From Nitrososphaerota archaeon (GTDB lineage: Archaea > Thermoproteota > Nitrososphaeria > Nitrososphaerales > UBA183), in the NCBI GenBank assembly GCA_029784795.1, contig JAFMAW010000005.1:1-52280 (forward strand): a DNA stretch of 52,280 nt, read 5' to 3'. Positions 34,234-41,795 of this stretch are shown here, piece by piece (the stretch's first letter is position 1; each line of letters opens with the position of its first letter). The notes below the pieces were generated by a model. It saw only the letters and a program-made list of their open reading frames with translations, was not told the DNA's origin and made no database searches. The translations under genes and the position numbers were made by a program.

Positions 34234-35199
34234 TTGCTGCTCGACGTCAAGGGACTTCGCGTAAACTACCGTACCGTTTATGGGAACCTTGAAGCGATAA
34301 GGTCGCTGGACTTCTCCGTGGAGAAGGGGGAGAGCGTCGCCATCGTCGGTGAGAGCGGCTGCGGCAAGTCGAGCCTGGGGCACGCCATAGTCAGGCTCCT
34401 CCCGCCGAACGCCAGCTACGAGGGAAGCGTGACGGTGGACGGGAAGGACGTTTTCACCCTGAAGGGGAGGGAGCTGAGGGCGTACAGGGGGAGCGAGGCG
34501 TTCATGATCTTCCAGGACCCTCTCAACAGCCTCAACCCGGTCAAACGGGTCGACAGGCAGATGCTGGAGGCCATCCGGACCCAGAGGCTGATGCGGGGTG
34601 AATCGTACGACGAGGAGGAGGCGACTAGGGTGGTGATCGACGGGCTGAAGGGGGTCAGGATGCCCGATCCCGAGATCATCCTCCGGAGGTACCCCCACGA
34701 GCTCTCCGGCGGCCAGATACAGAGGGTGGTAATCGCCATGGCGCTGGTCATGAAGCCGAAGATCCTGATCGCCGACGAGCCTACCTCGGCTCTGGACGTG
34801 ACCATCCAGGCGCAGGTGATGAAGCTGATCAAGGAGCTGAAGGCCGAATATGGCATGTCGGTGCTCTTCATCACCCACGACATGGCAGTGGCATATACGG
34901 TCGCAGACCGGTTCCTGGTGATGTACGCCGGCGAGCTGTCCGAGCTCGGTCCTGTCGACAGGGTGGTCACGGACCCCCTCCACCCGTACACGGTCGCCCT
35001 GGTCAATAGCATCCCCCACAAGTCGAAGAAGGAAGGAGACCTGGTGTCGATCCCAGGGTCGCCCCCCAACATGCTCTCTCCTCCCGGAGGCTGCAGGTTC
35101 CATCCCAGGTGCCCGAAGGTCATGGACGTATGCAAAGCCGAAAACCCAGCCATCAAGCAGGCAGAGGACAGGCTCCTCAGGTGCCATCTGTATGACTAA
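34234..35199 (+). CDS. dppD: Peptide importer ATPase DppD/OppD type
   Basis: This 321-residue ABC ATPase has Walker A GESGCGKSS (about 39-47), Q-loop MIFQDPLNSLNP, signature LSGGQIQRVVIAMAL, Walker B ILIADEPTSALD and switch His (FITHDMAVAY). The OppD-family C-terminus includes PPGGCRFHPRCPKVMDVCKAENPA, whose three cysteines hold a 4Fe-4S cluster in related transporters. The TTG start directly abuts the dppC stop. Confidence 0.93.
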   Translation: MLLDVKGLRVNYRTVYGNLEAIRSLDFSVEKGESVAIVGESGCGKSSLGHAIVRLLPPNASYEGSVTVDGKDVFTLKGRELRAYRGSEAFMIFQDPLNSLNPVKRVDRQMLEAIRTQRLMRGESYDEEEATRVVIDGLKGVRMPDPEIILRRYPHELSGGQIQRVVIAMALVMKPKILIADEPTSALDVTIQAQVMKLIKELKAEYGMSVLFITHDMAVAYTVADRFLVMYAGELSELGPVDRVVTDPLHPYTVALVNSIPHKSKKEGDLVSIPGSPPNMLSPPGGCRFHPRCPKVMDVCKAENPAIKQAEDRLLRCHLYD

Positions 35200-36154
35200 C
35201 ACGGTCTTCAAGGCCAAGGGCCTCACGAAGTACTTCGAGGCGTCCAAGAGGGGGTTCGTCGAGTCGCTGGTCTCGCGCCAGCCCAAGATATGGGTAAAGG
35301 CAGTCGACGAGATTGACTTCGAGATAATGCCAGGGGAGGTGCTCGCGCTGGTGGGCGAGAGCGGGAGCGGGAAGACCACCCTGGGGAGGATGCTGGCTAC
35401 CCTCGAGACCTCGACGAAGGGGGACCTCTACTTCATGGACGAGAAGGTCTCCAGGAAGGACTACCGGAGGATACGCCGCCAGGTGCAGATGGTGTTCCAG
35501 AACCCCACCGACAGCATCGACCCCAGAATGTCCATCAAAGGGATAGTCACCGAGCCCCTCCACAGGTCCGACGTCGGCGAGGCGTCCAAGGATGAACAGT
35601 TCGCCACGGCCCTGTCACTCGTAGGCCTGGACGCGAAGACCTTCGCGCAGAGGAGGGTCAGGGACCTCTCCGGAGGCCAGAGACAGAGGGTGGCCGTGGC
35701 CAGGGCGATCATCTCGAACCCGACGTTCATAGCACTCGACGAGCCTACTTCGGCCCTGGACGCCTCGGTCCAGGCCCAGGTCCTGAACCTGCTGGCGCGC
35801 ATCCACGACGAGCTGAAGCTCACCTACCTGTTCATCACCCACAACATCGCGGTAGCCCGCTACATCTCCGACAGGATCGCTGTGATGTACGCTGGGAAGG
35901 TGGTGGAGCAGGGCCCGACGGAGGAGGTGATCGCCAACCCCAAGCACCCCTACACGCAGGCGCTGCTGAAGTCTGTGCCTACCCTCAAGACCCATGAGTT
36001 GGTCCCGCCGTCTGGGGAGGTCCCGAGCCTGGTGGGCCTTCCCACAGGCTGCAGGTTCCACCCGCGCTGCCCTTACGTCATGGACGTGTGCAAGGAGAAG
36101 GAGCCAGCCATGAGGAGGACCGGCAACGTTGAAGTGGCCTGCTGGCTTTACTAG
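35192..36154 (+). CDS. dppF: Peptide importer ATPase DppF/OppF type
   Basis: This 320-residue ABC ATPase has Walker A GESGSGKTTLGR, Q-loop MVFQNPTDSIDP, signature LSGGQRQRVAVARAI, Walker B FIALDEPTSALD and the OppF/D-type tail PTGCRFHPRCPYVMDVCKEKEP. It forms the ATPase heterodimer with the preceding subunit. It overlaps that gene by 8 bases and ends the importer operon. Confidence 0.93.
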   Translation: MTNTVFKAKGLTKYFEASKRGFVESLVSRQPKIWVKAVDEIDFEIMPGEVLALVGESGSGKTTLGRMLATLETSTKGDLYFMDEKVSRKDYRRIRRQVQMVFQNPTDSIDPRMSIKGIVTEPLHRSDVGEASKDEQFATALSLVGLDAKTFAQRRVRDLSGGQRQRVAVARAIISNPTFIALDEPTSALDASVQAQVLNLLARIHDELKLTYLFITHNIAVARYISDRIAVMYAGKVVEQGPTEEVIANPKHPYTQALLKSVPTLKTHELVPPSGEVPSLVGLPTGCRFHPRCPYVMDVCKEKEPAMRRTGNVEVACWLY

Positions 36155-36163
36155 AGCAGGGCG

Positions 36164-36634
36164 TTGGAACCCGAAAGGCGACTGAAGTCCAATGTGACGA
36201 AGAGCCTCATCAAGGGGACCGTCGCCATAGCGGTGCTCTCGGTCTTCCTCAGGATCAACTCCAGGACGTTCCCGAGCTACCTCCTCTTCCTGGGCTTCGC
36301 CTACGCCTTCATCGGGGTGTACATGTACAACAAGGAGTACACCACCTACACCCTCGGGGACACCGGGATCAGCATCAGGAGGCGCTTCGGCAGGGGGCTT
36401 GACATCCCCTACAGCAACATGCAGGGCCTGGCATACTCGCAGGGGATGCTCGCCAGGCGCTTCAAGTGCGGCACCGTCTACGTCGAGCTGAAGAGAGGCA
36501 AGGGGAGCCACAGGTCCCCCGAGGGGCTCGGCGTGGTGATATTGAAAGACGTCCCCGACCCCATCGGCCTGCTCAAGGAGCTGGAGGACCTAATGAGCCC
36601 CTACGGCGCGGCGCCACCTGAGCCGAAGGCCTAG
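36164..36634 (+). CDS. Membrane protein with a bacterial PH-like domain
   Basis: This 156-residue protein has two adjacent hydrophobic helices (TVAIAVLSVFLRI, LLFLGFAYAFIGVYMY), then a YTLGDTGISIRRRFGRGLDIPYSNMQGL beta region typical of bPH2/DUF304-type domains. Function unknown. It starts with TTG 9 bases after dppF, so it is probably cotranscribed, but nothing links it to peptide uptake. Its end overlaps the convergent nuclease gene by 4 bases. Confidence 0.6.
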   Translation: MEPERRLKSNVTKSLIKGTVAIAVLSVFLRINSRTFPSYLLFLGFAYAFIGVYMYNKEYTTYTLGDTGISIRRRFGRGLDIPYSNMQGLAYSQGMLARRFKCGTVYVELKRGKGSHRSPEGLGVVILKDVPDPIGLLKELEDLMSPYGAAPPEPKA

Positions 36635-37194
36635 ACTAGGTCGAGCATCCGCCGGTGCGCCTCGATGTTGTCAAGGAAGTCCCCGAAGGCGAAGATCGGG
36701 ACGACTGCCCCGCCTTCCACGAACCGCTCCCCCGGGTCTACCATAACGAGTATCACGGCCGCGATGGGCCCCGTCCCGTCCAGGCTGTCATGGAGCCTTC
36801 TGGCCCTGACCAGCTGCGCCCTGACCAGACCGGCCAGCGCCCCCCTCCCTGAGGTCCTCGCCCAGTGTTTGCAGTCCACGGCCAGGGAGGTCCGATCGGA
36901 CATGGCGAAGACGTCAATCTGCGCCCGGGGCTTTCTCAGATAGATGTTCTCTCTGACCCTGTATCCCCTCCCCCGAAGTATGCTGGAACAGAACCTCTCG
37001 AAGTCCTTCCAGCCGAGGTGCTTCGAGACCGCCTCGATGCTCTCCCCCCTGGCGCAGAGGGCGAGGCCTGCCAGCTCTTCGTCCGGCTCTATTCGCCCTG
37101 GGAGTCCGACGGCGGCCGCCACGGATGCTATCGCGTCCAGCGCCAGCTCTGAAGACCCCGTCTTCTTCGTGAGGAGGGATAGGAGCGGGCCCAT
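36631..37194 (-). CDS. Mrr-like PD-(D/E)xK nuclease family protein
   Basis: This protein is about 187 residues. The central part reads ICR-like helix WKDFERFCSSILRGRGYRV, then KPRAQIDVFAMSDRTSLAVDCKHW, the D-x(n)-(D)xCK core of restriction-endonuclease-like folds (QID as first acid, VDCK as second acid and Lys). Similar stand-alone Mrr-type proteins in archaea may cut or bind modified or branched DNA. ATG 37194 is preferred over ATG 37245 because a TATA-like GGTTCAAATGCC lies 20-30 bases upstream. No methyltransferase is nearby. Confidence 0.65.
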   Translation of the reverse strand: MGPLLSLLTKKTGSSELALDAIASVAAAVGLPGRIEPDEELAGLALCARGESIEAVSKHLGWKDFERFCSSILRGRGYRVRENIYLRKPRAQIDVFAMSDRTSLAVDCKHWARTSGRGALAGLVRAQLVRARRLHDSLDGTGPIAAVILVMVDPGERFVEGGAVVPIFAFGDFLDNIEAHRRMLDLV

Positions 37195-37260
37195 CCCCGG
37201 CCTCGCCAGACTTCGGCATTTGAACCTGAACGAGCCGGAAGCCACCGGAAGGAGGGGGAA

Positions 37261-37614
37261 CTATGGGATTGTTCCCTGGCTCGCAGGGCCGGAGGTCTCC
37301 GCGTGGGACGGTCGCACCCCCTTCACGTAGTTGGAGTAGAGGTACCAGGCGTTGATCACGACCAGGACCACCACGATGACCTGGAACCAGTCGAGGGTCG
37401 GGGGGCTGGTGAGGGTCACCCCGTTCCCAGACATGGTGAAGTGCTGCGTGAAGGCGCCGTAGCTGAACGAGGGGGTGTACGAGCAGAGCCCGGCGCAGGC
37501 GTCGTGTAAAGACGCGGCGTAGGCAGCGCGGGTCTCCTGGTCCCTGACCACCAGATAGGCAAGGACCACGAAGAAAGCGTCCACCGCAAGCAGCCTGTAG
37601 GGGAGCCTGGCCAC
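37261..37614 (-). CDS. Small two-helix membrane protein
   Basis: This protein of about 118 residues and unknown function has helices LLAVDAFFVVLAYLVV and WFQVIVVVLVVINAWYLY flanking an extracytoplasmic loop with two cysteines (HDACAGLCSYTP), which could form a disulphide. GTG 37614 is preferred because TTTTTATC on the minus strand (37641-37648) is about 30 bases upstream. An open frame to ATG 37665 would run over the promoter of the divergent signal peptidase gene. Confidence 0.5.
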   Translation of the reverse strand: MARLPYRLLAVDAFFVVLAYLVVRDQETRAAYAASLHDACAGLCSYTPSFSYGAFTQHFTMSGNGVTLTSPPTLDWFQVIVVVLVVINAWYLYSNYVKGVRPSHAETSGPASQGTIP

Positions 37615-37694
37615 GACGGAACGACCTGTCGGGGGCCGATAAAAACGCATCAGGGTCTCAAACATTTAACCGGCTGAAACCCGGGACTCTCCCT

Positions 37695-38207
37695 ATGAAA
37701 GTGGCCTCGAAGAGCACGGTCGTCTACGTGGCCGCCGTGGTGCTCCTGCTCTTCTGGGCGTACTTCGTCCAGACCGACACGCGGAGGGTCGACGGGCACA
37801 GCATGCTCCCGACGCTGGAGGGAGGGGACCTGGTCGTCCTGCAGAGCGTCCCCATCAGCGACATACATGTTGGCAACATCATAGTCTACGACGGGTCTTG
37901 CTCTGCGCTTGGGATATCCGTCGTCCACCGGGTGGTGGCCATAACTTCTGCTGGCCTGATCACGAAGGGGGACAACAACCCGGGGACCGATCAGTCTCTC
38001 GGCATAGCCAGCAGCCCGATCACCCAGAACTGCCTCGTGGGAAAGGTGGTCTTCGTGATCCCCTACGTCGAGCTTCTGGCATACTACGTCGACACCTACG
38101 GGCTCCCGCAGTGGCTCAACTACCTCCCGTCCATCCTGATAATCCTGATAGTCATAGGGTCGGTCCTGCTGCAGCCTGAGGAGAAGCCCGAAGAAGCGCA
38201 GCCCTAG
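37695..38207 (+). CDS. Signal peptidase I (archaeal/Sec11 type)
   Basis: This 170-residue membrane protease removes signal peptides from secreted proteins. It has an N-terminal membrane helix (VVYVAAVVLLLFWAYFV), the nucleophile motif GHSMLPTL (Ser36), VVHRVV with the catalytic His of the archaeal/ER type, GDNNPGTDQ with the catalytic Asp, and a C-terminal membrane helix (LPSILIILIVIGSVLL). TATA CATTTAACC (37663-37671) is 28 bases upstream. It overlaps the convergent HTH gene by 4 bases. Confidence 0.9.
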   Translation: MKVASKSTVVYVAAVVLLLFWAYFVQTDTRRVDGHSMLPTLEGGDLVVLQSVPISDIHVGNIIVYDGSCSALGISVVHRVVAITSAGLITKGDNNPGTDQSLGIASSPITQNCLVGKVVFVIPYVELLAYYVDTYGLPQWLNYLPSILIILIVIGSVLLQPEEKPEEAQP

Positions 38208-38443
38208 GCGTAGGGCGTCATTCGCCTCCCCTTCGCTCCCCTGGGGGGGAGTTCGGCGCGGGTGAGGATGAGCGGCGCCAGGGCCGCCATCAGCTTGGCC
38301 TCCGCCGACTTCCTCCTCTGCTGGAAGGTCGTCCGGGGGACCCCGAGGGCGGCAGCCATCTCTCCGGTGGAGACCCGCCTGGGGGAGCCGTAGTAACCCA
38401 TGGCCATGGACGTGGCCAGGGCCGCGAACTGCTGTGGGGTCAT
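38204..38443 (-). CDS. HTH_10 (bacterio-opsin-activator type) regulator, probably 5'-truncated
   Basis: The 79 residues from ATG are the C-terminal HTH of this archaeal family: MTPQQFAALATSMAMGYYGSPRRVSTGEMAAALGVPRTTFQQRRKSAEAKL. Homology-like sequence continues upstream of the ATG in the same frame for about 45 codons (RVIRSWGAEITRR, then FLGTVSPFFDPFSE) up to a TAA at 38579-38581, with no ATG, GTG or TTG. Full-length relatives are about 200 residues. The break coincides with the edge of an AT-richer island. It may be a remnant or be expressed as a short DNA-binding protein. Confidence 0.6.
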   Translation of the reverse strand: MTPQQFAALATSMAMGYYGSPRRVSTGEMAAALGVPRTTFQQRRKSAEAKLMAALAPLILTRAELPPRGAKGRRMTPYA

Positions 38444-38565
38444 CTCGGAGAACGGGTCGAAGAAGGGCGAGACCGTCCCCAGGAAGACGGACCCCCCGCT
38501 GACCTCTGCCCGGCGCGTTATCTCCGCGCCCCAAGACCTGATGACTCGAAAGGAGAAGGGTAGCC

Positions 38566-38874
38566 TTGGCGTCGGGCCTTAAGGTCTGCCCGAAGTGTCG
38601 AGCGCGAATGATAGAAGAGGAACTCCCCGTTCACATCTGCGAGCCTGATTACAGAGCCTTTAAGGACACCCTCTTCGTCAGGAACCGTCTCGGCCTGTGG
38701 GAGAGGCTTCGACCGCCACCCGAAGTGAAGCACTCGGCCAAATCACCCGATTATGAAGCGGAATCAGAACCTGCCCGCCAAAGGGCTTTATATCACGATT
38801 CAAGCGATCGACCCGGTCGAGCGAGCAGGTGTGGGGCATTTGCGGGCGTTGACCACTTTGCCAAGAAGCGCTGA
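38566..38874 (+). CDS. Possible small zinc-finger protein
   Basis: From TTG 38566 the frame encodes KVCPKCRARMIEEELPVHIC, a C-x2-C...H-x2-C zinc-finger-like motif, then a charged stretch (YRAFKDTLFVRNRLGLWERL). The last third runs through a strong TATA-like CTTTATATCA (38788-38797) and looks non-coding, so the 3' end may be decayed. It occupies the boundary between high-G+C chromosome and an AT-richer island. Confidence 0.35.
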   Translation: MASGLKVCPKCRARMIEEELPVHICEPDYRAFKDTLFVRNRLGLWERLRPPPEVKHSAKSPDYEAESEPARQRALYHDSSDRPGRASRCGAFAGVDHFAKKR

Positions 38875-38952
38875 TACTCATTCTATAGGGGGTAGACTTA
38901 TACGCCGTCAAGCGAGGTACTGGTATCATCAGGTAGGGAATAGGGGACAGGA

Positions 38953-39204
38953 TTGCAACCAATTAGTCTGAAAGAGGCCCCCGTGCAATTCAAGATAGCA
39001 CTTGTGAAGGCTCTTGGGCTGGGGGTAGACAACACGGGGTCGATTCTGGACGAACAAGGGAAGCCTATCGTAGACGAGTATGTCAAAGAGAGGGTTACTC
39101 TTGCCAACATGGCGATTCTTCCCGGAAGCAGGGTAATCCTCGTAGATAACGAAGTGAGCATCGCCGGTTATCTGAACGCGCACCCTGACATCCAGATTGA
39201 GTAG
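38953..39204 (+). CDS. Unrecognised 83-residue protein, first of an island trio
   Basis: The protein reads like a small beta-grasp or ferredoxin-sized fold (VQFKIALVKALGLGV, DEYVKERVTLANMAILPGSRVILVDN, IAGYLNAHPD) but I recognise no family. The Lys/Asn/Ile-rich composition differs from the surrounding high-G+C genes. TTG is the start; a TATA-like ACTTATAC (38897-38904) is about 50 bases upstream. It overlaps the next gene by 8 bases. Confidence 0.5.
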   Translation: MQPISLKEAPVQFKIALVKALGLGVDNTGSILDEQGKPIVDEYVKERVTLANMAILPGSRVILVDNEVSIAGYLNAHPDIQIE

Positions 39205-39547
39205 TTCCCCAGTCAAGGACGCAGCGGAGGGCGCAACCAAGGGAGGGCTAGACTTTCTTGCAGAGAAAATCCCCGAGTGGGTAGCCAGATTCAACAGTGG
39301 AGAACTTGGTTTCCTGCAAGATAGAGAAACCATCCGGACAGTCAAGAAGGAACAGGGTTCAGCGGATTGGACGTCACTAAACCAGTTCATCGCCGATCCC
39401 GCCCAAAAGATTCAGGTCAATGTAGGGCTTGCTCTTAGACGACTCTCTGGAACCAGATTAGCTAGGGCCCGCCAGCGGCTACTTACAACATATGGCAAGG
39501 GGGGGCCTCCATGTAGCGGAGTTGGCAGAGTCAGGAATCCTCAATGA
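39197..39547 (+). CDS. Unrecognised 116-residue protein, second of an island trio
   Basis: This helical, charged protein (GGLDFLAEKIPEWVARFNSG, FLQDRETIRTVKKEQG, NQFIADPAQKIQVNVGLALRRL) has no known motif. It starts at TTG within the previous gene's stop region and overlaps the next start by 56 bases, so translation is probably coupled, or one of the two boundaries is wrong. Base composition is near 50 per cent G+C. Confidence 0.45.
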   Translation: MSSSPVKDAAEGATKGGLDFLAEKIPEWVARFNSGELGFLQDRETIRTVKKEQGSADWTSLNQFIADPAQKIQVNVGLALRRLSGTRLARARQRLLTTYGKGGPPCSGVGRVRNPQ

Positions 39548-39914
39548 GCTTCTTGTTCGGCTAATTGCAATCACGAACGGGATTGCAGCTGACGTGACAA
39601 AGGGGTTTGAGTCATTTCTGCGCAACTCTGAGCGGCTTGTTATTTGGGTCACGACGTATTCTGTCGCGGTACAGGTCGCTCGCGAGACAGACATACGGTT
39701 GCAGAGCATCCCGCCGCATCTGGCCATTCTTCTCGCGAAAGGTCTCGCACGCACGAATCTGGACAGAGTCCTAAGTTCTCTTGGCAAGTTGGGATACGTA
39801 ATTGAGAGGGATGAGGTCGAGAAGCAACACACAGCATATGTCTACACGAAGGAAGCCAGGGGAAGCGTGAAGCACTGGGCAGAGTTGTTCACCGAAGAGA
39901 GCAAGAAGAAGTAG
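39492..39914 (+). CDS. Unrecognised 140-residue protein, third of an island trio
   Basis: This helical protein (AESGILNELLVRLIAITNGIAADV; VIWVTTYSVAVQVA) has a C-terminal half that could be a winged helix (RTNLDRVLSSLGKLGYVIERDEVEKQHTAYVYT). That would make it a DNA-binding or partner-binding protein; this is a guess from pattern. It starts at ATG and is followed by a 118-base spacer holding the TBP promoter. Confidence 0.5.
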   Translation: MARGGLHVAELAESGILNELLVRLIAITNGIAADVTKGFESFLRNSERLVIWVTTYSVAVQVARETDIRLQSIPPHLAILLAKGLARTNLDRVLSSLGKLGYVIERDEVEKQHTAYVYTKEARGSVKHWAELFTEESKKK

Positions 39915-39989
39915 CTATCTCCCGACAGATACAAGTCGAAAGAATACCCCTTCATCTCCCGAAGAGTTACAAGAACTCCGCTCTTGCGA

Positions 39990-40010
39990 GTATTTATACC
40001 CTTTAAATAC
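39990..40010 (+). promoter_or_regulatory. TBP promoter with an inverted repeat
   Basis: GTATTTA (39990-39996) and TAAATAC (40004-40010) form an exact 7-base inverted repeat with a 7-base spacer. The right arm within TTTAAATAC is the TATA box, about 27 bases before the TTG start of the TBP gene; the left arm is itself TATA-like. TBP could bind both arms and regulate its own gene. Confidence 0.5.
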
Positions 40011-40032
40011 CGATAGGAATCGCCCAACAGAG

Positions 40033-40590
40033 TTGCCACAGACCAAGGCCATAGTCAGCATCGAGAACGTAGTCGCATCAGCATCCATAAACCAGACAGT
40101 CGACCTGAACCTGATCACCAAGAACTTCGTCACCGTCGAGTATCACCCCGACCAGTTCCCCGGCCTGGTGTTCAGGCTGAGGAACCCCAAGACCGCAACG
40201 CTGATCTTCAGTTCAGGGAAGATGGTCTGCACCGGCGCCAAGTCCGAGGAGCAGGCCAGGAAGGCGGTCGCGGAGGTCGTGAGACAGCTGAAGAAGGGCA
40301 AGATACCCATCAAGAACGAGGCGGTGGTGGAGATACAGAACATCGTAGCGTCGGCGAGCCTCGGGGGGAAGGTGCACCTCGAGGAGGCAGCCAGAGTGCT
40401 TCCGAAGTCGATGTACGAGCCAGAGCAGTTCCCGGGGCTCATCCACAGGATGGCAGACCCAAAGACAGTCATCCTGCTCTTCGCCTCAGGGAAGCTCGTC
40501 TGCACCGGCGCCAAGAAGGAGAGCGAAGTCTACCGCGCAGTCAACAACCTGCACGTGACCCTCGAAGAGAAGAACCTCATGGTGTACTGA
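40033..40590 (+). CDS. tbp: TATA-box-binding protein
   Basis: This 185-residue general transcription factor shows the two symmetric repeats of the saddle. Repeat 1: IVSIENVVASASINQTVDLN, YHPDQFPGLVFRL, LIFSSGKMVCTGAKS. Repeat 2: VVEIQNIVASASLGGKVHLE, YEPEQFPGLIHRM, LLFASGKLVCTGAKK. It is full length with a short C-terminal tail. TTG start, leaderless from the TATA arm at 40002-40010. It lies at the right edge of the AT-richer island. Confidence 0.98.
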   Translation: MPQTKAIVSIENVVASASINQTVDLNLITKNFVTVEYHPDQFPGLVFRLRNPKTATLIFSSGKMVCTGAKSEEQARKAVAEVVRQLKKGKIPIKNEAVVEIQNIVASASLGGKVHLEEAARVLPKSMYEPEQFPGLIHRMADPKTVILLFASGKLVCTGAKKESEVYRAVNNLHVTLEEKNLMVY

Positions 40591-40619
40591 GAGGTTCTCC
40601 TCTCCCCGGTTTTGTGCCG

Positions 40620-41108
40620 CTACAGCATCTTCTCCATGTAGAGCAGGTCGTGGTACTTGCCGTCCACGAGCAATTCCTTCTCCAACCTCATCCTGGAGAC
40701 GAAGCCGCCCCGCTCATACAGCGAGACCGCAGCCCTCATGGCGGGGTTGACGCTGAGCTGGACCTTGACCATGCCCTCATGCTCCCTAATCGTGCCCAGG
40801 GCCTTCTCCAGCAGGAGGGCCCCTGTCCCCTTCCGCCTGGCGGAAGGCCGCACATAGACACCATGGATGTGGGCGACGTGCTTCGTCTTCAGCCTGGCGC
40901 TGACCGAGTAGCTGATCATCCCCACAGAGGTCCCATCTTCGAGGGCGAAGAGCATGGTCCCCATGCGCCGTCTCCACTCCCCTTCAGGCATGTCCCTCTC
41001 TTCTTCGTAGGAGCTCCCGAACGCTGTTGGCTCATGCTTCAGCGATTCGAGGCGTAGTTCCCTGAAATCCTGCCACCTGTCTTCAGAGAGTTCGGCTATG
41101 GTGAGCAT
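40620..41108 (-). CDS. GNAT-family acetyltransferase
   Basis: This 162-residue protein shows the GNAT core: IHGVYVRPSARRKGTGALLLEKAL (acetyl-CoA pyrophosphate loop RRKGTG) and LSVNPAMRAAVSLYERGGFV. The substrate is unknown. It is 12 bases downstream of pyrE on the same strand, so probably cotranscribed. Confidence 0.9.
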   Translation of the reverse strand: MLTIAELSEDRWQDFRELRLESLKHEPTAFGSSYEEERDMPEGEWRRRMGTMLFALEDGTSVGMISYSVSARLKTKHVAHIHGVYVRPSARRKGTGALLLEKALGTIREHEGMVKVQLSVNPAMRAAVSLYERGGFVSRMRLEKELLVDGKYHDLLYMEKML

Positions 41109-41120
41109 GTGCGGTCTGCC

Positions 41121-41741
41121 CTAGTGCGCCCTCCGGCCGACGGAGCGGGTTATCGCCTTCATGTTTTCGTCTGTGATTAGTGCCATGGAGTGAAGGGTGT
41201 CGGCTAGCTCGACCATGTCGGTCACTGCGTGCAGGATGATGCCCCTCTTGCTCAGCCTTTCCCTTGCACCCTCTAGCCTGTCCACGAGGACCACGGCCGA
41301 GATAACCTTCCCGCCTTCGTCCACGACCGCGTCGGTTGCAGCGAGAATCGTCCTCCCTGAGGTTGAGATGTCGTCCATCACGACGACGTTCGAGCCTGGC
41401 CTCATCTCCCCCTCCACCAGCCTCTCGTTCTCGTGCTTCTCCATCCTCTTGTAGATCAGCGGCTTCCCCAGGGCGACGGCCACAGGCGACGCGAAGAGCA
41501 GGCCGGCCACGGAGACCCCGCAGATGGCGTCCGCGCGAGGAGTCTTCTTCGAAACCAGCTCCGACAGGGCCTCCACCGCGAGCCTATAGGTCCCGGGGTA
41601 GCTCGCGACACCCCTCAGGTCGACGTAGTATGAGCTGTCCTTGCCGTCGGGGAGCGAGAAAGTGCCGAACTGGAGCGCCCCAGCCTTCATCAGGCCCTCA
41701 GCCAGCTCGCCGAGGCGGCCGCTGCGTTTCTTCCAGGCCAT
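41121..41741 (-). CDS. pyrE: Orotate phosphoribosyltransferase
   Basis: This 206-residue type I PRTase makes orotidine monophosphate in pyrimidine synthesis. It has the PRPP motif VVVMDDISTSGRT, plus GKDSSYYVDLRG, ICGVSVAGLLFASPVA and KPLIYKRMEKHEN, all typical of PyrE. ATG 41741 is chosen because it is 26 bases from the TATA element at 41763-41772; a frame to 41756 exists. It shares that element with the divergent gene at 41796. Confidence 0.92.
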   Translation of the reverse strand: MAWKKRSGRLGELAEGLMKAGALQFGTFSLPDGKDSSYYVDLRGVASYPGTYRLAVEALSELVSKKTPRADAICGVSVAGLLFASPVAVALGKPLIYKRMEKHENERLVEGEMRPGSNVVVMDDISTSGRTILAATDAVVDEGGKVISAVVLVDRLEGARERLSKRGIILHAVTDMVELADTLHSMALITDENMKAITRSVGRRAH

Positions 41742-41762
41742 GGGTTCGAGTCTCACTCGTTT

Positions 41763-41772
41763 GCTTAAAAAC
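41763..41772. promoter_or_regulatory. Bidirectional TATA element between pyrE and a LarA-like gene
   Basis: GCTTAAAAAC is centred 26 bases from the pyrE ATG (41741) and 28 bases from the divergent ATG (41796). It is the only AT-rich element in the 54-base gap, so TBP binding in either orientation would serve both genes. Confidence 0.5.
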
Positions 41773-41795
41773 TAACCCTGCGGGAAGCTACAGGA

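Noticed and set aside
36631..37245. A restriction-modification system
   Set aside because: Only an Mrr-like nuclease fold is present; no methyltransferase, specificity subunit or other defence gene lies nearby.
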